Shown: positions 25,156 to 34,955, numbered from the stretch's first letter. The stretch is DNA of 64,000 bases from CAWHYG01 sp963833505 (GCA_963833505.1 CAWHYG010000007.1:1922001-1986000); one strand, 5' to 3'. The notes: generated by a model from the sequence alone, not told the origin. Numbers and translations: made by a program.

Positions 25156-28100
25156 TCACCTTCTCCGCTTCCCTTTCCTTGGCGGGACCACCTTTCCATA
25201 CAAATCGGTCGACGCCGGCGCGCCGAAGAGATCGCGAGGTCGTTCTGCCACTCCCGTAGCCACCGCGCGCCCGGAGGAACCACTGGAGGCTGTCTTCCCC
25301 AGCAACGCCTCGATCCGCTCCGCGTGCCGTGCGCACTCCTCCCAGGACTCTTCCGCCGTCTGCTCAAGCTGCCACGGCAGGAATCGAGGTCCGAGGCGCG
25401 ATACCACTGGCTGCGGCTCCTTAGCACGGTCGTCGTGTCCGAGGCCGTAGTCCGCAAGCCGCAGCGTATCGGGCAACATCCAACCCTCGCCTTCATTCAG
25501 TGCCAGGAAGGCGTCGATACCGGTTCGTTTCAGTTCGTGGAACGCGACGAGCGTCAGGACCGTACGCCGGAGTTCAGGGTCGAGATCCTTGTCGATACGC
25601 CAGAAGCCCTTCGGATTGAGGTTTGCGGTGAATGCGTCCGACCGGACAGCCGTCAACTGATAGTCGCACTCACTTAGAACCCACGCCAGCTCGTCGTACT
25701 CAAGCCTGTAGACCTCGGCTGACAGGGCATTGACGATGCTCTCCAGCCGGAGGCGTTCGGAGTCCGACACGGCCCAGAGGCGTTTCCAAGGAGCCTGCCG
25801 CTCGACCCGAATCCACTCTGGAGCGAACAGGGCCCCCGCGCCTCCGAGCGACAGGGCATGTCGTCCAAGCTGGCGGAGCGCTTGATCGTTGTCACGAAGT
25901 TGTGGAAGTGGCGTCTCTTCGATGATGAAGTAGTTGAGATGCAGACCGCCGCACCGAGCACGGGCCGCAAAATCGTAAACGAAGCTGTTCAGGACGCCCG
26001 CGAGGACGTGAAGATTGCCGCTTCTGGCCTGAAGGACGGGAGCTGAGTTCCCGCAGGGGCCGTCGAACAACGCGGCAGCGATCATGGTGCGCGCATTGGT
26101 CGCAGAAGTAACGTCCATGAACGCCACTTTCATACCGCGCACGGCCTTCGGGTCACCGTCACGGTTTCGCGCTCCCGTGTAGTCCGTGAGACTGATCACG
26201 TACTGGGGTTCAATGGTCTTCCCGTCAAATGGGATTTCACGCCAGACAGCGCCGCGGCCCTTCCCGCGCACCCACCCCTTCTCACTGAAGTCGAACTGAC
26301 CGACCATCCGCCCTTCATGCAGGGGCAGCGCCACCTCGCCCTCCGGTCCGATCCAGATCCCGTACTCGTTCGGGCGATACCCACGCTCCTCCCACCGCGG
26401 CCGCGGCGGGAACAGGCTCGAGTCGTTGGTCATGTGGAACTCACAGGCATACTGGATGCCCCATCCCTCCGGACTGTCGTCGCCAAGCAGGACTGAGTTC
26501 CGGTACATCTTCTCCAGGATCTCGAGGTCCCGCTCTGAACGGATCTCGAGGATGGCTCTCGACTTTGGGCTGAACTGCTCGACGCGTTCCACCGGATACG
26601 GCAGCGCATAGCGCTCCGCCTCTGCCCAGTCTTCAATGGAGCGGTGCATGAACGCCGCTCGGATGGCTGACGTACGCCCGCCCTTTCGGACGATGATGGG
26701 GTTGAACTTGAACGACCTATGGATGTCGAAGATCCCCTGGCGGTTTTCGAACCCGAAGAGCCACTCCCAACGACATCGGTCGAGCAGGAGCTTGCGCAGT
26801 TCGGTCGAGCCCTTATCGGTGTAGATGCCCGACGGCGTCAGTAGCCCAAGGATGCCGTCCTCACGCAAGAGCGCGTGTCCGACCTCGCTGAACATCTTGT
26901 AGGTGTTGATGTCCGCAGATCCCTGATGTTGAAACGGGTGTTCCCTGTCGGCGTAGCCGCGGCGGCCCGCCCGTTGCCGACGCCAGAATTCGTGGAGCGT
27001 CGCATTGTCGCGAGCGGAGCGCGTGAATGAGAAGCGCCCCTCACCGACCTCGGCGTCGCCGAACGGAAAGGCCACTTGCTTGTTCCAGGTGGAGAGCGAC
27101 TTGAAACGCGCGCAGTAGGAGAGCCAATCACTCTCGCTCCTGGGGTTGCGCTCGAATTGCTCCCTCTGGGACCGGAGCGCCTCCTGCTTCCCGTACGCGC
27201 GATACAGGGGATCGATATTCGAAAAGAACTCCTTCGAGCTTGGCTTCTGGATTTCCCAGGGCGGATTCCCGATCACCGCGTCAAACCCGGAGCCTAGGCC
27301 CGTGAACACATCGGGGAACTCGAGCTCCCAGTGGAAGAACAGATGCTCGTCCCGCAGCCGAGCGACTGTCGCGCGTGTCGCCGCGGGTGGACTGTGAAGA
27401 CTCCGCGGGGTCGGAACGACGTCCAGTTCGTCGCCCGGCCAGAACCAGATGGCACACCACGCGTCGAAGGCTTCGCGCAGGCGCATAAGGGCGGGGTTAT
27501 CGGCAATTCTCTCCCGGTAGAGTGCTTCCCGCCGGTCGACATCGTGCACGGGAAGCTCGTGCAGTTCCTGGAAGACGGCGAGGGCTGCGTCATGGATCCC
27601 CTCGGCCGTTTGACCGTCTCGCGCGAACGCGAACTGCTCTTGCGGTCCGCGTGCCTCGACGACCTGCCGCATCTCGGGTTTGATGGTCTCTTCCTTGACG
27701 CGCTTCCAAGCCTCCGTCCACACGTCACCCGACCGCTGCGTCTGCCCCTTCTTCTTCCCCCTCTGGACCACGTACTCGCGGAAGTGGTGGACGAACCGGT
27801 CGTGGTTCTTGTCGCCGGCGTCGTCCCGCTCGAATGCCATCACCGGGTAATCCTGGAAGCGGTCGAACCAGCAGCCGACAAGTGAGTTGCCGCAGCGCAG
27901 TTTGTGGTCGAGGAAGCCGAACGGGAGCCGGCGGTCCATCGTCTCGACCCAGAGGGCCATGCGGGCCAGCTCGACCGCGAGCGGATCGATGTCGACGCCA
28001 TAGATGCACCTTTCGACCACATGCCGCTTGAGGCGCGCCCGCAGGCGGTCGTCGAATTCGGGATGATCCAACGGAACCGGCACCGTCTCCTGCGATGGGT

Positions 28101-30285
28101 GGTCCAGCGGCAGCCCGTCGGCAAGTTTGCAGATTGCCCCGTCGGCCTTCGGCTGGAAGCGCTTGTGGTAATAGAGGCTCTCGACCAACGCGTCGGTCAA
28201 GTAGCGCAGGGCCGCCACCAGGAATGACCCCGAACCCATCGCGGGATCACAAACCTTGAGGGCGAGAATGTCCTCCGATCGACGAGGGACCCACTTGGTG
28301 ACGGTCGTGAGTCCGGTCGCCTCGTCCGTTTCCTGCTCGGCGGCCTCGTAGCAGAGCGGCTGGAGGGTGCGTCGAATGGTAGGGACGGCGAGCTGCGGCG
28401 GAGTATAGAACGTGCCGGCACCCTTGCGCGTCCCGCCCCACCGGACGAGATACCACTGCCCGGGCAGAACGAGCCGATAAAGCGCTCGTGCCTTCTCCTT
28501 CACCTCACTGGCCCAGCGCTCCCTGATGACGGGATCCACGTCCGACCGCGGGTACGGAACAAGCTTGGCTTCCTTGACCGCCTTCTCCGCCCAGATCTCC
28601 GCCCGTTCCCGCACCTCGCGAACGACATCGTATTCGGCCGACTCGCCATCTGCGGAATCATCTTCGACCGGTTGGACCTCAGGCTCTTCCGCTTCCGCTT
28701 CCGCTTCGGCTTCGGCTTCGGCTTCGGCTTCGGCTTCGGCTTCGGGGGCCCCCTCTGCTGTTTCGTCCTCCGCAACTTCCTCCGCTTCTTCCCCTTCCTC
28801 GTCTTCCGCAGCCGCCAGCTTTTTCGTGCTCTTCTTCAGCTTTCCGATCAGCTCGGCAAGCCGCTTCGGCGCCATCTCCTCTTCCAAACGGGACAGAGGC
28901 AGGGCCGGCTCATCGCCGATCCGTAGGAATACGATGGCATCATCCTCAGGCGCACGGTGGAGCTCGAAATCGAGGAGGCCCTCATAGAGAATGCCGATGT
29001 ACTCCGAGGACAGGTCCGAGAAATCCACGGGCGCCGGCACCCACCGGGCCCCGCGACCCTGACGCACCTTGACCTCGCTGACGCAGAGCAGCTCGAGGAT
29101 CTGATGGATCGCGGCGTCGGTCGGGGCATTGTCAGGACGCTCGAATGCCGCGAGCGCACGCAACACCGGGTCCTTGGAGTCGGGATCGCCAGGTGCAAAG
29201 AGACCACCGCCGTACCGCAGAATGGGAAGCGCCTCGTGTGGCGATCCCTGATGGATCAAACGAAAGAGCGCGAGCAGGCGCGGCCAGCCGCTGTGAGCGT
29301 GGCGAAGCCTCTCGGCGCGCCCGCCGGCAAGTCGGGCGAGCTGCTCCCGCAGCCCCTGGACGCCGTAGCACCCGTGATAGATCGCGTTGTCCCGAGGGAG
29401 AAGATCACGGGCTTCGGCGAATAGGATGACGACGCAACGCATGACGAGGCGAGTGGCGGCGATATACAGATCGCGCCGCGAAACGTGACCAGGACCATCA
29501 TGGTCCACCGTCGCCAAGACCCCGCCGGACTCCTGGATGAGCAGCTCCACTGCACGCCGCACGCGCTCCCCCAGGGCGGCCGACAGCTCCGCCTGGCCCC
29601 GCCGGGAGGCTAGAATGGCCGCGATCAGAGGAGGAGGCTCGCCAGCGCCCGGAGACAGCAGCGCGGGGCCGCCAAGGAGAATCCGCAGGGCCGTGACCTG
29701 CGCACTCGGGACGCCCTCCTCGAACCAGAGATCTGTGTCCCACTCGCACCAGGCGTCGTAGTCGGCGCCGGCGTGGATCAACCGCCATTGGCGGCCGTTC
29801 GTGAGAAGCGCCGCTTTCTCGGCCGAGCGCCGAAGCCACTCGGTGACGCGCGAAACCGGCCGCCGGCCGCGACCGATGCCGAGACGGCCTTCATCCACGT
29901 AGCGCCCTCCGGTCGATGCGGAGTCCGCCACGAAGACAGGGAGAGTCTCTCCATTTGCTCCCTGCCAGACACGGCGCGGCTTGAGAATCTCGCCCGTCAT
30001 CGCTTTGTGCGACCAGCGCTGATCGACTGCACTGCCCTTCGCCCATTGCCGCCGATCTAGTCCGATCACGTCCTCCAGGACCGTGTCGAGAAGCATGCCG
30101 AGAGCGTCTCCACCCCCACCGCGAAGACGGAGCAGTTCGCGCCGCAGGCGATCCGCCAGGTGGCGCCCGATCGGCGGGCAGTCTCGCGGGAAGAACTCGA
30201 CCAAACGGGCCGGCGCGATCAGCATCCCGCCATGCTTGAGCGATACCCACCAGTTCGGTGCCTCGAACGGTACAGCGGGCGTCAT
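25156..30285 (-). CDS. large N6-adenine DNA methyltransferase (DrmMI/Eco57I-like)
   Basis: A 1709-aa SAM-dependent methyltransferase. The first ~450 residues are a specificity or nuclease-like region seen in type IIG and DISARM/BREX enzymes. An acidic linker follows with a run of alternating Glu-Ala (about 514-531) encoded by hexanucleotide repeats. The catalytic domain shows motif I as CDPAMGSGSFLVAAL (about 678) and motif IV as VIGNPPWE (about 1007), the NPPY/W-type adenine-N6 signature. A target-recognition-like region runs from about 1150 to 1600. The ATG overlaps the SNF2 helicase stop in ATGA, so translation is coupled. In class 1 DISARM a methyltransferase of this kind marks host DNA next to an SNF2 helicase; that role is inferred here. 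Confidence 0.85.
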   Translation of the reverse strand: MTPAVPFEAPNWWVSLKHGGMLIAPARLVEFFPRDCPPIGRHLADRLRRELLRLRGGGGDALGMLLDTVLEDVIGLDRRQWAKGSAVDQRWSHKAMTGEILKPRRVWQGANGETLPVFVADSASTGGRYVDEGRLGIGRGRRPVSRVTEWLRRSAEKAALLTNGRQWRLIHAGADYDAWCEWDTDLWFEEGVPSAQVTALRILLGGPALLSPGAGEPPPLIAAILASRRGQAELSAALGERVRRAVELLIQESGGVLATVDHDGPGHVSRRDLYIAATRLVMRCVVILFAEARDLLPRDNAIYHGCYGVQGLREQLARLAGGRAERLRHAHSGWPRLLALFRLIHQGSPHEALPILRYGGGLFAPGDPDSKDPVLRALAAFERPDNAPTDAAIHQILELLCVSEVKVRQGRGARWVPAPVDFSDLSSEYIGILYEGLLDFELHRAPEDDAIVFLRIGDEPALPLSRLEEEMAPKRLAELIGKLKKSTKKLAAAEDEEGEEAEEVAEDETAEGAPEAEAEAEAEAEAEAEAEAEEPEVQPVEDDSADGESAEYDVVREVRERAEIWAEKAVKEAKLVPYPRSDVDPVIRERWASEVKEKARALYRLVLPGQWYLVRWGGTRKGAGTFYTPPQLAVPTIRRTLQPLCYEAAEQETDEATGLTTVTKWVPRRSEDILALKVCDPAMGSGSFLVAALRYLTDALVESLYYHKRFQPKADGAICKLADGLPLDHPSQETVPVPLDHPEFDDRLRARLKRHVVERCIYGVDIDPLAVELARMALWVETMDRRLPFGFLDHKLRCGNSLVGCWFDRFQDYPVMAFERDDAGDKNHDRFVHHFREYVVQRGKKKGQTQRSGDVWTEAWKRVKEETIKPEMRQVVEARGPQEQFAFARDGQTAEGIHDAALAVFQELHELPVHDVDRREALYRERIADNPALMRLREAFDAWCAIWFWPGDELDVVPTPRSLHSPPAATRATVARLRDEHLFFHWELEFPDVFTGLGSGFDAVIGNPPWEIQKPSSKEFFSNIDPLYRAYGKQEALRSQREQFERNPRSESDWLSYCARFKSLSTWNKQVAFPFGDAEVGEGRFSFTRSARDNATLHEFWRRQRAGRRGYADREHPFQHQGSADINTYKMFSEVGHALLREDGILGLLTPSGIYTDKGSTELRKLLLDRCRWEWLFGFENRQGIFDIHRSFKFNPIIVRKGGRTSAIRAAFMHRSIEDWAEAERYALPYPVERVEQFSPKSRAILEIRSERDLEILEKMYRNSVLLGDDSPEGWGIQYACEFHMTNDSSLFPPRPRWEERGYRPNEYGIWIGPEGEVALPLHEGRMVGQFDFSEKGWVRGKGRGAVWREIPFDGKTIEPQYVISLTDYTGARNRDGDPKAVRGMKVAFMDVTSATNARTMIAAALFDGPCGNSAPVLQARSGNLHVLAGVLNSFVYDFAARARCGGLHLNYFIIEETPLPQLRDNDQALRQLGRHALSLGGAGALFAPEWIRVERQAPWKRLWAVSDSERLRLESIVNALSAEVYRLEYDELAWVLSECDYQLTAVRSDAFTANLNPKGFWRIDKDLDPELRRTVLTLVAFHELKRTGIDAFLALNEGEGWMLPDTLRLADYGLGHDDRAKEPQPVVSRLGPRFLPWQLEQTAEESWEECARHAERIEALLGKTASSGSSGRAVATGVAERPRDLFGAPASTDLYGKVVPPRKGKRRR
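28691..28744. repeat. hexanucleotide microsatellite inside the methyltransferase gene
   Basis: Nine contiguous 6-mers, two GCTTCC then seven GCTTCG, on the plus strand. On the coding strand they encode an alternating Glu-Ala linker. Because the unit is 6 bp, gain or loss of copies changes linker length without shifting frame. Confidence 0.92.
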
Positions 30286-33200
30286 CGCGAGGGCCTCGGA
30301 AGCCGGATTTCCACGGTCAGCGGAAAAACCTGAACCTGACCTCGAAGCGCGAAACGCTTGGGGAGGAGCCGCTCGATGACGCGGGTCTGTTCCGCCTTGA
30401 GCTGATCGAGGAGCTCCCGGTAGTGGTTTCGGCGCCGGTCAAGCTCGTCGTTGAGCTCACGCAGCTCTTGCTCCCTTTCACGGATCAGCTCAGGGAAGAG
30501 AGCCCCTTGCAGCATCGCGGAGAGGAGTTTGTCGCGCTCCCGCTCGAGCTTCTGGAGGGTGGTCTCCTCCATCGCCCGCTCCACCTCCTTCACGCGGTCC
30601 CGAAAGCGCTCCTTCTCGGTCGCGAGTGCGGTCTTGGCCGCGACCCGAAGCTCCGCGTCGATCCTCGCGGTCGCTTCCGACGACAACCGTTCCAGGACCG
30701 CGGGGAGTTCCGGCGCCACTTCAAGCCAGAGGCTTCCGGCTCGGTCCACCGCGGCCTCGTCGGCGACAGATTCCGACAAGTCCTGGTCACCCGCAGGAAC
30801 TGACTCATGCATTTCACCGAGATCCCCGTGGCGAATGGGCAGGCCGATCGTACGGACCCAGTGGTGAAACGGCTCGCGCAGCTCGTTGACCGCCAGCTCC
30901 TCGACCGCAAGCAGCAACAGCGCCTCGGCCCCTGGCGGAACCTCGCCGTATCGGACGATCCAGCGGCTGACGCCGCCGCCCCGGTGCCCGCCGGGAAAGC
31001 GGGTTCGCGCGAACAGGCCGAGAGCCTGGCGGAAGAGGGGATGACCGAGGTGCAACAGGACCGTGTCCTTCGCGGGGCGGAACACGGGGCGACCTGACAG
31101 GACCTGCACGAAGCGCCTCGGGTCAAAAACCATGGCAGGCAGGGCGCCTTGGCCACGTCCCGCGCCTTCGATCCGAAGGGCGTCATCGATGATGCCCTTC
31201 CATTGCGGCGGAAGCGGGTGCCGCAGGCGGAACCGCCCCTGTCGATCGGGCCCATCGAGACGAGGACGGCCGAAGTCGAGCCCGAGAGCGACCTCGAGCG
31301 TCCGGCGTAGCGTGTCGGGCGAGAGATCGATCTCGCGGCAGAAATCCGCTACCCGCTGGGCCTCGGCCGCTCCGAGCTGCATGTCTCGAGGGATCTCGAC
31401 CTGTCCCTTGGTCTTCTCGACCGCCTCGTCCAAGGTTCGTGTAACGCTCTCGGTGTCCTCCAGGTCGGCAAATCGCCGCTGAAAGGCCGCGTCGAACACT
31501 TCTCCCATAGCACCGAGGTCCTCTCGGATCGCATTCACCTTGCCGACGACATGGGCGAGGAATTTCAGGTCCGCATCGTCGTTGCTCACGAAGTGGAAGA
31601 CGGTCACGTTCCGGGCCTGCCCATGGCGGTCGAGCCGGCCGTTCCTCTGTTCGAGCCTGGACGGATTCCAGGGGATATCGAAGTGCAGCAGCAGGCGCGC
31701 CGTTTCCTGCAGGTTCATTCCTTCGGAGGCGGCATCGGTTGCCACGAGAATCCGCACCGGATCCTCGGGATCGTTGAACGCCGCCTCGATCGCCTCGCGG
31801 TCGCAATCGTCGCCGCCGAAGAGAACCCGGACCGCGCGGCCGTTGTCTTCGAATTCCTTCCTCAATCGTGACGCGAGGTAGTCCAGCGTGGTCTTGTATT
31901 CCGTGAAGACGATCAGACGCTCCTCAGACACCCATTGGGATCCTTGACGGAGCCGCTGCCTGACGAGTCCCACCAGCCGATCCCACCGTTCATCGTCGAT
32001 CGGGGTGGTCACGCCATCATCGCTGGGACGGATCCCCAGCGCCGCCAGCGCGGCGTCAACGGCACCGATCTCCCTCTCCAGCTTGTTGGCAAGCGGCTTC
32101 AGCCAGGCTCCCGCGGTCCGGCTCGCATGGCGGCCGCGACCGACCTTCTCTCGGTCGTCGGCAACGTCCTCCTCGCTGGCCCGGTGCGCCGCTGACATCT
32201 CCTCGGCGCCGGCCGGATCGCTCTCCTCCATCCCCTCCTTGAACCGAAACCAGGAGTCCGCAAACGTCGAGGGGCACGAAAGCAGTCGTTTGTTGAGCAC
32301 CTCGAGCGCAAACGTACCGGCAAGCTGATCTCCTCGGCGGGAGGCAGCCACCGCTGATCGCACGGTGTGCCGAAAAGCCAGACAGGCAGTCGAAAGGGCC
32401 TGCTCGCGCTGGCCAGAGAACAAGGGTACCGGCTCGAGGAATCGCTCGGCGAATCGCTCGATTTGCCCCCGGCTCTTGTCCAGAGCGTTCACCTCCCGCT
32501 TGAGTCGGCGAACGACGACCTCCTCGACCCGCTTGCGCTCCTGCGGCTTGAAGTCGGATGTCTGCGTGAATCGCACCGGGTCAAGCTGCTCCAGGAGCCC
32601 GGAGAAGCACCGGGTATGGCCGTTGTGCGGGGTCGCCGTCAGGAACAGCTTGTGTTCGAACCAGGGGCTGATCAGCCGCAGCATCTTGCAGAGCCCGCTA
32701 TCCTCGCCGAAGTTCGACGGCATGAGGTTGTGGGCCTCATCGACGATCAAAAGGTCCCACGGGAGCATCGCGGGGACCGGAGCGTCCTCTTTCGGCCGGC
32801 AAACGGCGAGGAAGCTCTCCAGCACGTCCGGCTGTCTCAAATAGTGGTACGAGGCGATGATCCTCGGGAACGTTCTCCATGGGTTGGCGTCGATGTTCAG
32901 TCGCTTCTGAAGCGCATGGGTTTCCCTGCGGTCGACGACGTCGAAGCTCAGGGCGAACTTGTCGCGCATCTCCTGCTGCCACTGCAGGCGGAGCGAAGCT
33001 GGGGACAGGATGAGGACGCGCCGAACACGCCGCCGGATCAGGAGCTCGGTCAGGATCAGGCCTGCCTCGATCGTCTTGCCCAGACCGACGTCATCGGCGA
33101 GGAGCAACGACACCCGAGGCATCCGCAGGGCCGTCAGCACCGGGACAAGCTGAAAATCCTCGACCTGGACGGCGCCGAAGACCGGAGACGCGATCGGGAG

Positions 33201-33542
33201 GACGGCAGGGTCGACGCCATCTGTCCGCACGAACGGCGTGACCGCTGACCACCGGCAGGCGCGGAGGAGACCATCGAAGTCCGCGGGCGGCATCGGGGGC
33301 TCCTCGCCGACCCGGGGCAGTGCCGTCGGCTCCAGGAGTGTCGCGTTGTGCTCGCGCTCCCACAGGACCACGTCCTCCGGAATCCCGTCTGCGTCCGTGT
33401 ACTCGACCCGGACGAGGTGGCAGCGTCCCTCCGTCGTGGTGTCATACGGTTCCACCGAAGCCACGATGCCGCGGCGGTTCCGGATGGTGGCGAGCATTCC
33501 GACGCGGGGATGAGACGGGCTTTCGGTGGCCTGCGTCGCCAT
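30282..33542 (-). CDS. SNF2/HepA-type helicase (DrmD-like)
   Basis: A 1086-aa superfamily 2 ATPase. An N-terminal ~130-residue domain precedes Walker A ADDVGLGKTIEAGL (about 153), LILSPASLRLQWQQE, DLLIVDEAHNL (about 269) and FLTATPHNG. The C-terminal RecA lobe has IVFTEYKTTLDYLA, LVATDAASEGMNLQ and QRNGRLDRHGQ (about 636). The C-terminal third is a long charged coiled coil (KEVERAMEETTLQKLERE). This architecture matches HepA-like and DISARM DrmD helicases. ATG at 33542 is chosen because GGGAGGG lies about 7 nt upstream and the earlier codons overlap the HTH gene. It overlaps the methyltransferase start by 4 nt. Confidence 0.88.
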   Translation of the reverse strand: MATQATESPSHPRVGMLATIRNRRGIVASVEPYDTTTEGRCHLVRVEYTDADGIPEDVVLWEREHNATLLEPTALPRVGEEPPMPPADFDGLLRACRWSAVTPFVRTDGVDPAVLPIASPVFGAVQVEDFQLVPVLTALRMPRVSLLLADDVGLGKTIEAGLILTELLIRRRVRRVLILSPASLRLQWQQEMRDKFALSFDVVDRRETHALQKRLNIDANPWRTFPRIIASYHYLRQPDVLESFLAVCRPKEDAPVPAMLPWDLLIVDEAHNLMPSNFGEDSGLCKMLRLISPWFEHKLFLTATPHNGHTRCFSGLLEQLDPVRFTQTSDFKPQERKRVEEVVVRRLKREVNALDKSRGQIERFAERFLEPVPLFSGQREQALSTACLAFRHTVRSAVAASRRGDQLAGTFALEVLNKRLLSCPSTFADSWFRFKEGMEESDPAGAEEMSAAHRASEEDVADDREKVGRGRHASRTAGAWLKPLANKLEREIGAVDAALAALGIRPSDDGVTTPIDDERWDRLVGLVRQRLRQGSQWVSEERLIVFTEYKTTLDYLASRLRKEFEDNGRAVRVLFGGDDCDREAIEAAFNDPEDPVRILVATDAASEGMNLQETARLLLHFDIPWNPSRLEQRNGRLDRHGQARNVTVFHFVSNDDADLKFLAHVVGKVNAIREDLGAMGEVFDAAFQRRFADLEDTESVTRTLDEAVEKTKGQVEIPRDMQLGAAEAQRVADFCREIDLSPDTLRRTLEVALGLDFGRPRLDGPDRQGRFRLRHPLPPQWKGIIDDALRIEGAGRGQGALPAMVFDPRRFVQVLSGRPVFRPAKDTVLLHLGHPLFRQALGLFARTRFPGGHRGGGVSRWIVRYGEVPPGAEALLLLAVEELAVNELREPFHHWVRTIGLPIRHGDLGEMHESVPAGDQDLSESVADEAAVDRAGSLWLEVAPELPAVLERLSSEATARIDAELRVAAKTALATEKERFRDRVKEVERAMEETTLQKLERERDKLLSAMLQGALFPELIREREQELRELNDELDRRRNHYRELLDQLKAEQTRVIERLLPKRFALRGQVQVFPLTVEIRLPRPSR

Positions 33543-33544
33543 CT

Positions 33545-33772
33545 CTATTCCCTCCCATGGTTCTTGGCCGCGACGTGCTTCGTACCGGCGCCGCCGGCTT
33601 CCACCCACTGATCCACGAACTCGAGCTTGAACTTCCAGAGTCGGCCGACTTTGTGAGCAGGAAGGCCACGGGCCTCGATCCACCGGTAGATCGTATCCTT
33701 GGCGACGCCGAGATGCCTGGCGACCTCGTCAACGGACACCCAGGGCTCGCGCAACTCGGTTCGCTTGGTCAT
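33545..33772 (-). CDS. small excisionase/MerR-like helix-turn-helix protein, first gene of the defence operon
   Basis: A 75-aa DNA-binding protein. WVSVDEVARHLGVAKDTIYRWIEARGLPAHKVGRLWKF (shown only to locate the motif; core VAKDTIYRWIE) is an HTH_17 excisionase-type fold, in which a helix-turn-helix reads the site and GRLWKF forms the wing. Such small proteins commonly sit beside phage-defence methyltransferases and may control them. A GGGGAGGG sequence lies 8 nt upstream of the ATG. It ends 2 nt before the SNF2 helicase start, so it is the probable head of a seven-gene operon. Confidence 0.82.
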   Translation of the reverse strand: MTKRTELREPWVSVDEVARHLGVAKDTIYRWIEARGLPAHKVGRLWKFKLEFVDQWVEAGGAGTKHVAAKNHGRE

Positions 33773-34310
33773 GATGGGCCCTCCCCGCCTGCTGACACCT
33801 GCAGGGAGAGACCCTATCACGGGCCGGGTTCCGTCGGGTAGACCAAAGAGAAGTCGGTTTGGATCGGTGGGGAAATCGAGCGGCGGGCGGGAGACGAGGA
33901 ATCCTGCCGTCCGCTCCGGCGGCCCCATCCCTGGCTCCGTCAAGGGCTCCCCGTGCCCGCGTCGAATGAAGTCGGAACCCTGCGGACGCCGGATCCGACC
34001 ACCTGGGCACGGGCGGCCGCCCGGCATTGGCGGACCCTGGAAAGACCGCTTACACTTGCCGCGAATGAAGATCCCTGGCTCGGCTCAGCTCCGGGCCGAG
34101 ACGGCACCTGGGCTTTGGTGGATCGCGCACGGCCATGAGCAAGACCAACGGCTACTGCAGAGCGCTCGGCATGGAGGTCCCTCGGCGGCGTCTCGAGCTC
34201 ACCTATGAAGCAGCTCGTATGCAGAAGGACAATGGAAAGAGGTCCGATCCGGGGAGCTCTGGGTTCACGTGCCACGATGGTGTCGGCCGATATCCGGAGG
34301 GTTTGAATCG
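33773..34310. other. divergent region between the defence operon and the next gene
   Basis: 538 bp. It must hold the leftward promoter of the defence operon, but no -35/-10 pair is convincing. On the plus strand TTGGCG (34027-34032), an 18-nt spacer and TACACT (34051-34056) precede an ATG at 34065 by 8 nt. That ATG opens a 47-codon frame ending at 34208 with no recognisable motif; it may be a leaderless small ORF or chance. GGAGG at about 34296 is the ribosome-binding site of the gene at 34311. Confidence 0.4.
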
Positions 34311-34955
34311 ATGGGTAAGAGGAACGAAGCACGACGACAGGCGACCCTGGCAAGGAAGCGCTCGAAGCAGAAACTTGCGGCGAAAGCACGGAGCCACGCC
34401 GCGGCGCTTCCACAAACCCGAATGCCAGCAGCGATCGCGGCTCATTCGCCGATCCACGAGTGCCTGGTTCCCGAGGCGCTCTTTGAGCTCGGCATCGGGA
34501 ACATCGTCTTCTCTCGGTCGTTGCCTTCCGGCGAAATCGGCACGGCGGTCTTTCTCCTCGATGTCTTCTGTCTCGGCGCGAAAGACGCCTTTTTCGCGAT
34601 CCTGTCCCCGGATGAGTATGAAACGGCGATCTCGCGATTCGAAGATCGTGCAACCCTCCGCCCAGTTCTCCCTTCATACGCGCGAAAGCTGATCGAAGGG
34701 GCCGTGCAGTACGCGGAGGCGCTCGGTCTCCGCCCCCACCGGGATTACCACGTGGCAAAGGGGATCTTCGGGGACGCCGATCCGGCAACATGCTCGCAGG
34801 ATTTCGAATACGGGCGGCAAGGCAAGCCGTTCTATGTGTCAGGGCCATCCGATACCCCCGCAAGGTCCCGCCGGATTCTGGCGATGCTCGAGCGAGCCTG
34901 CGGCCCGGACGGTTTCGACTTCTTGCTAGTCGCGGAGAACGGTGGGGAGCTGTGA
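34311..34955 (+). CDS. unrecognised 214-aa protein beside the defence operon
   Basis: The N-terminal 28 residues are highly basic (MGKRNEARRQATLARKRSKQ), suggesting nucleic-acid or ribosome contact. The rest is a mixed alpha/beta sequence: HECLVPEALFELGIGNIVFSR, then TAVFLLDVFCLGAKDAFF, and YHVAKGIFGDADPATCSQDFEYG. No signal peptide, membrane segment or known catalytic motif is visible. GGAGG about 9 nt upstream supports the ATG at 34311. It diverges from the defence operon. I do not recognise the family. Confidence 0.65.
   Translation: MGKRNEARRQATLARKRSKQKLAAKARSHAAALPQTRMPAAIAAHSPIHECLVPEALFELGIGNIVFSRSLPSGEIGTAVFLLDVFCLGAKDAFFAILSPDEYETAISRFEDRATLRPVLPSYARKLIEGAVQYAEALGLRPHRDYHVAKGIFGDADPATCSQDFEYGRQGKPFYVSGPSDTPARSRRILAMLERACGPDGFDFLLVAENGGEL

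Noticed and set aside
34065..34208. 47-codon ORF after a promoter-like sequence
   Set aside because: The -35 and -10 are only partial matches and the peptide has no features; recorded in the intergenic entry but not called a gene.
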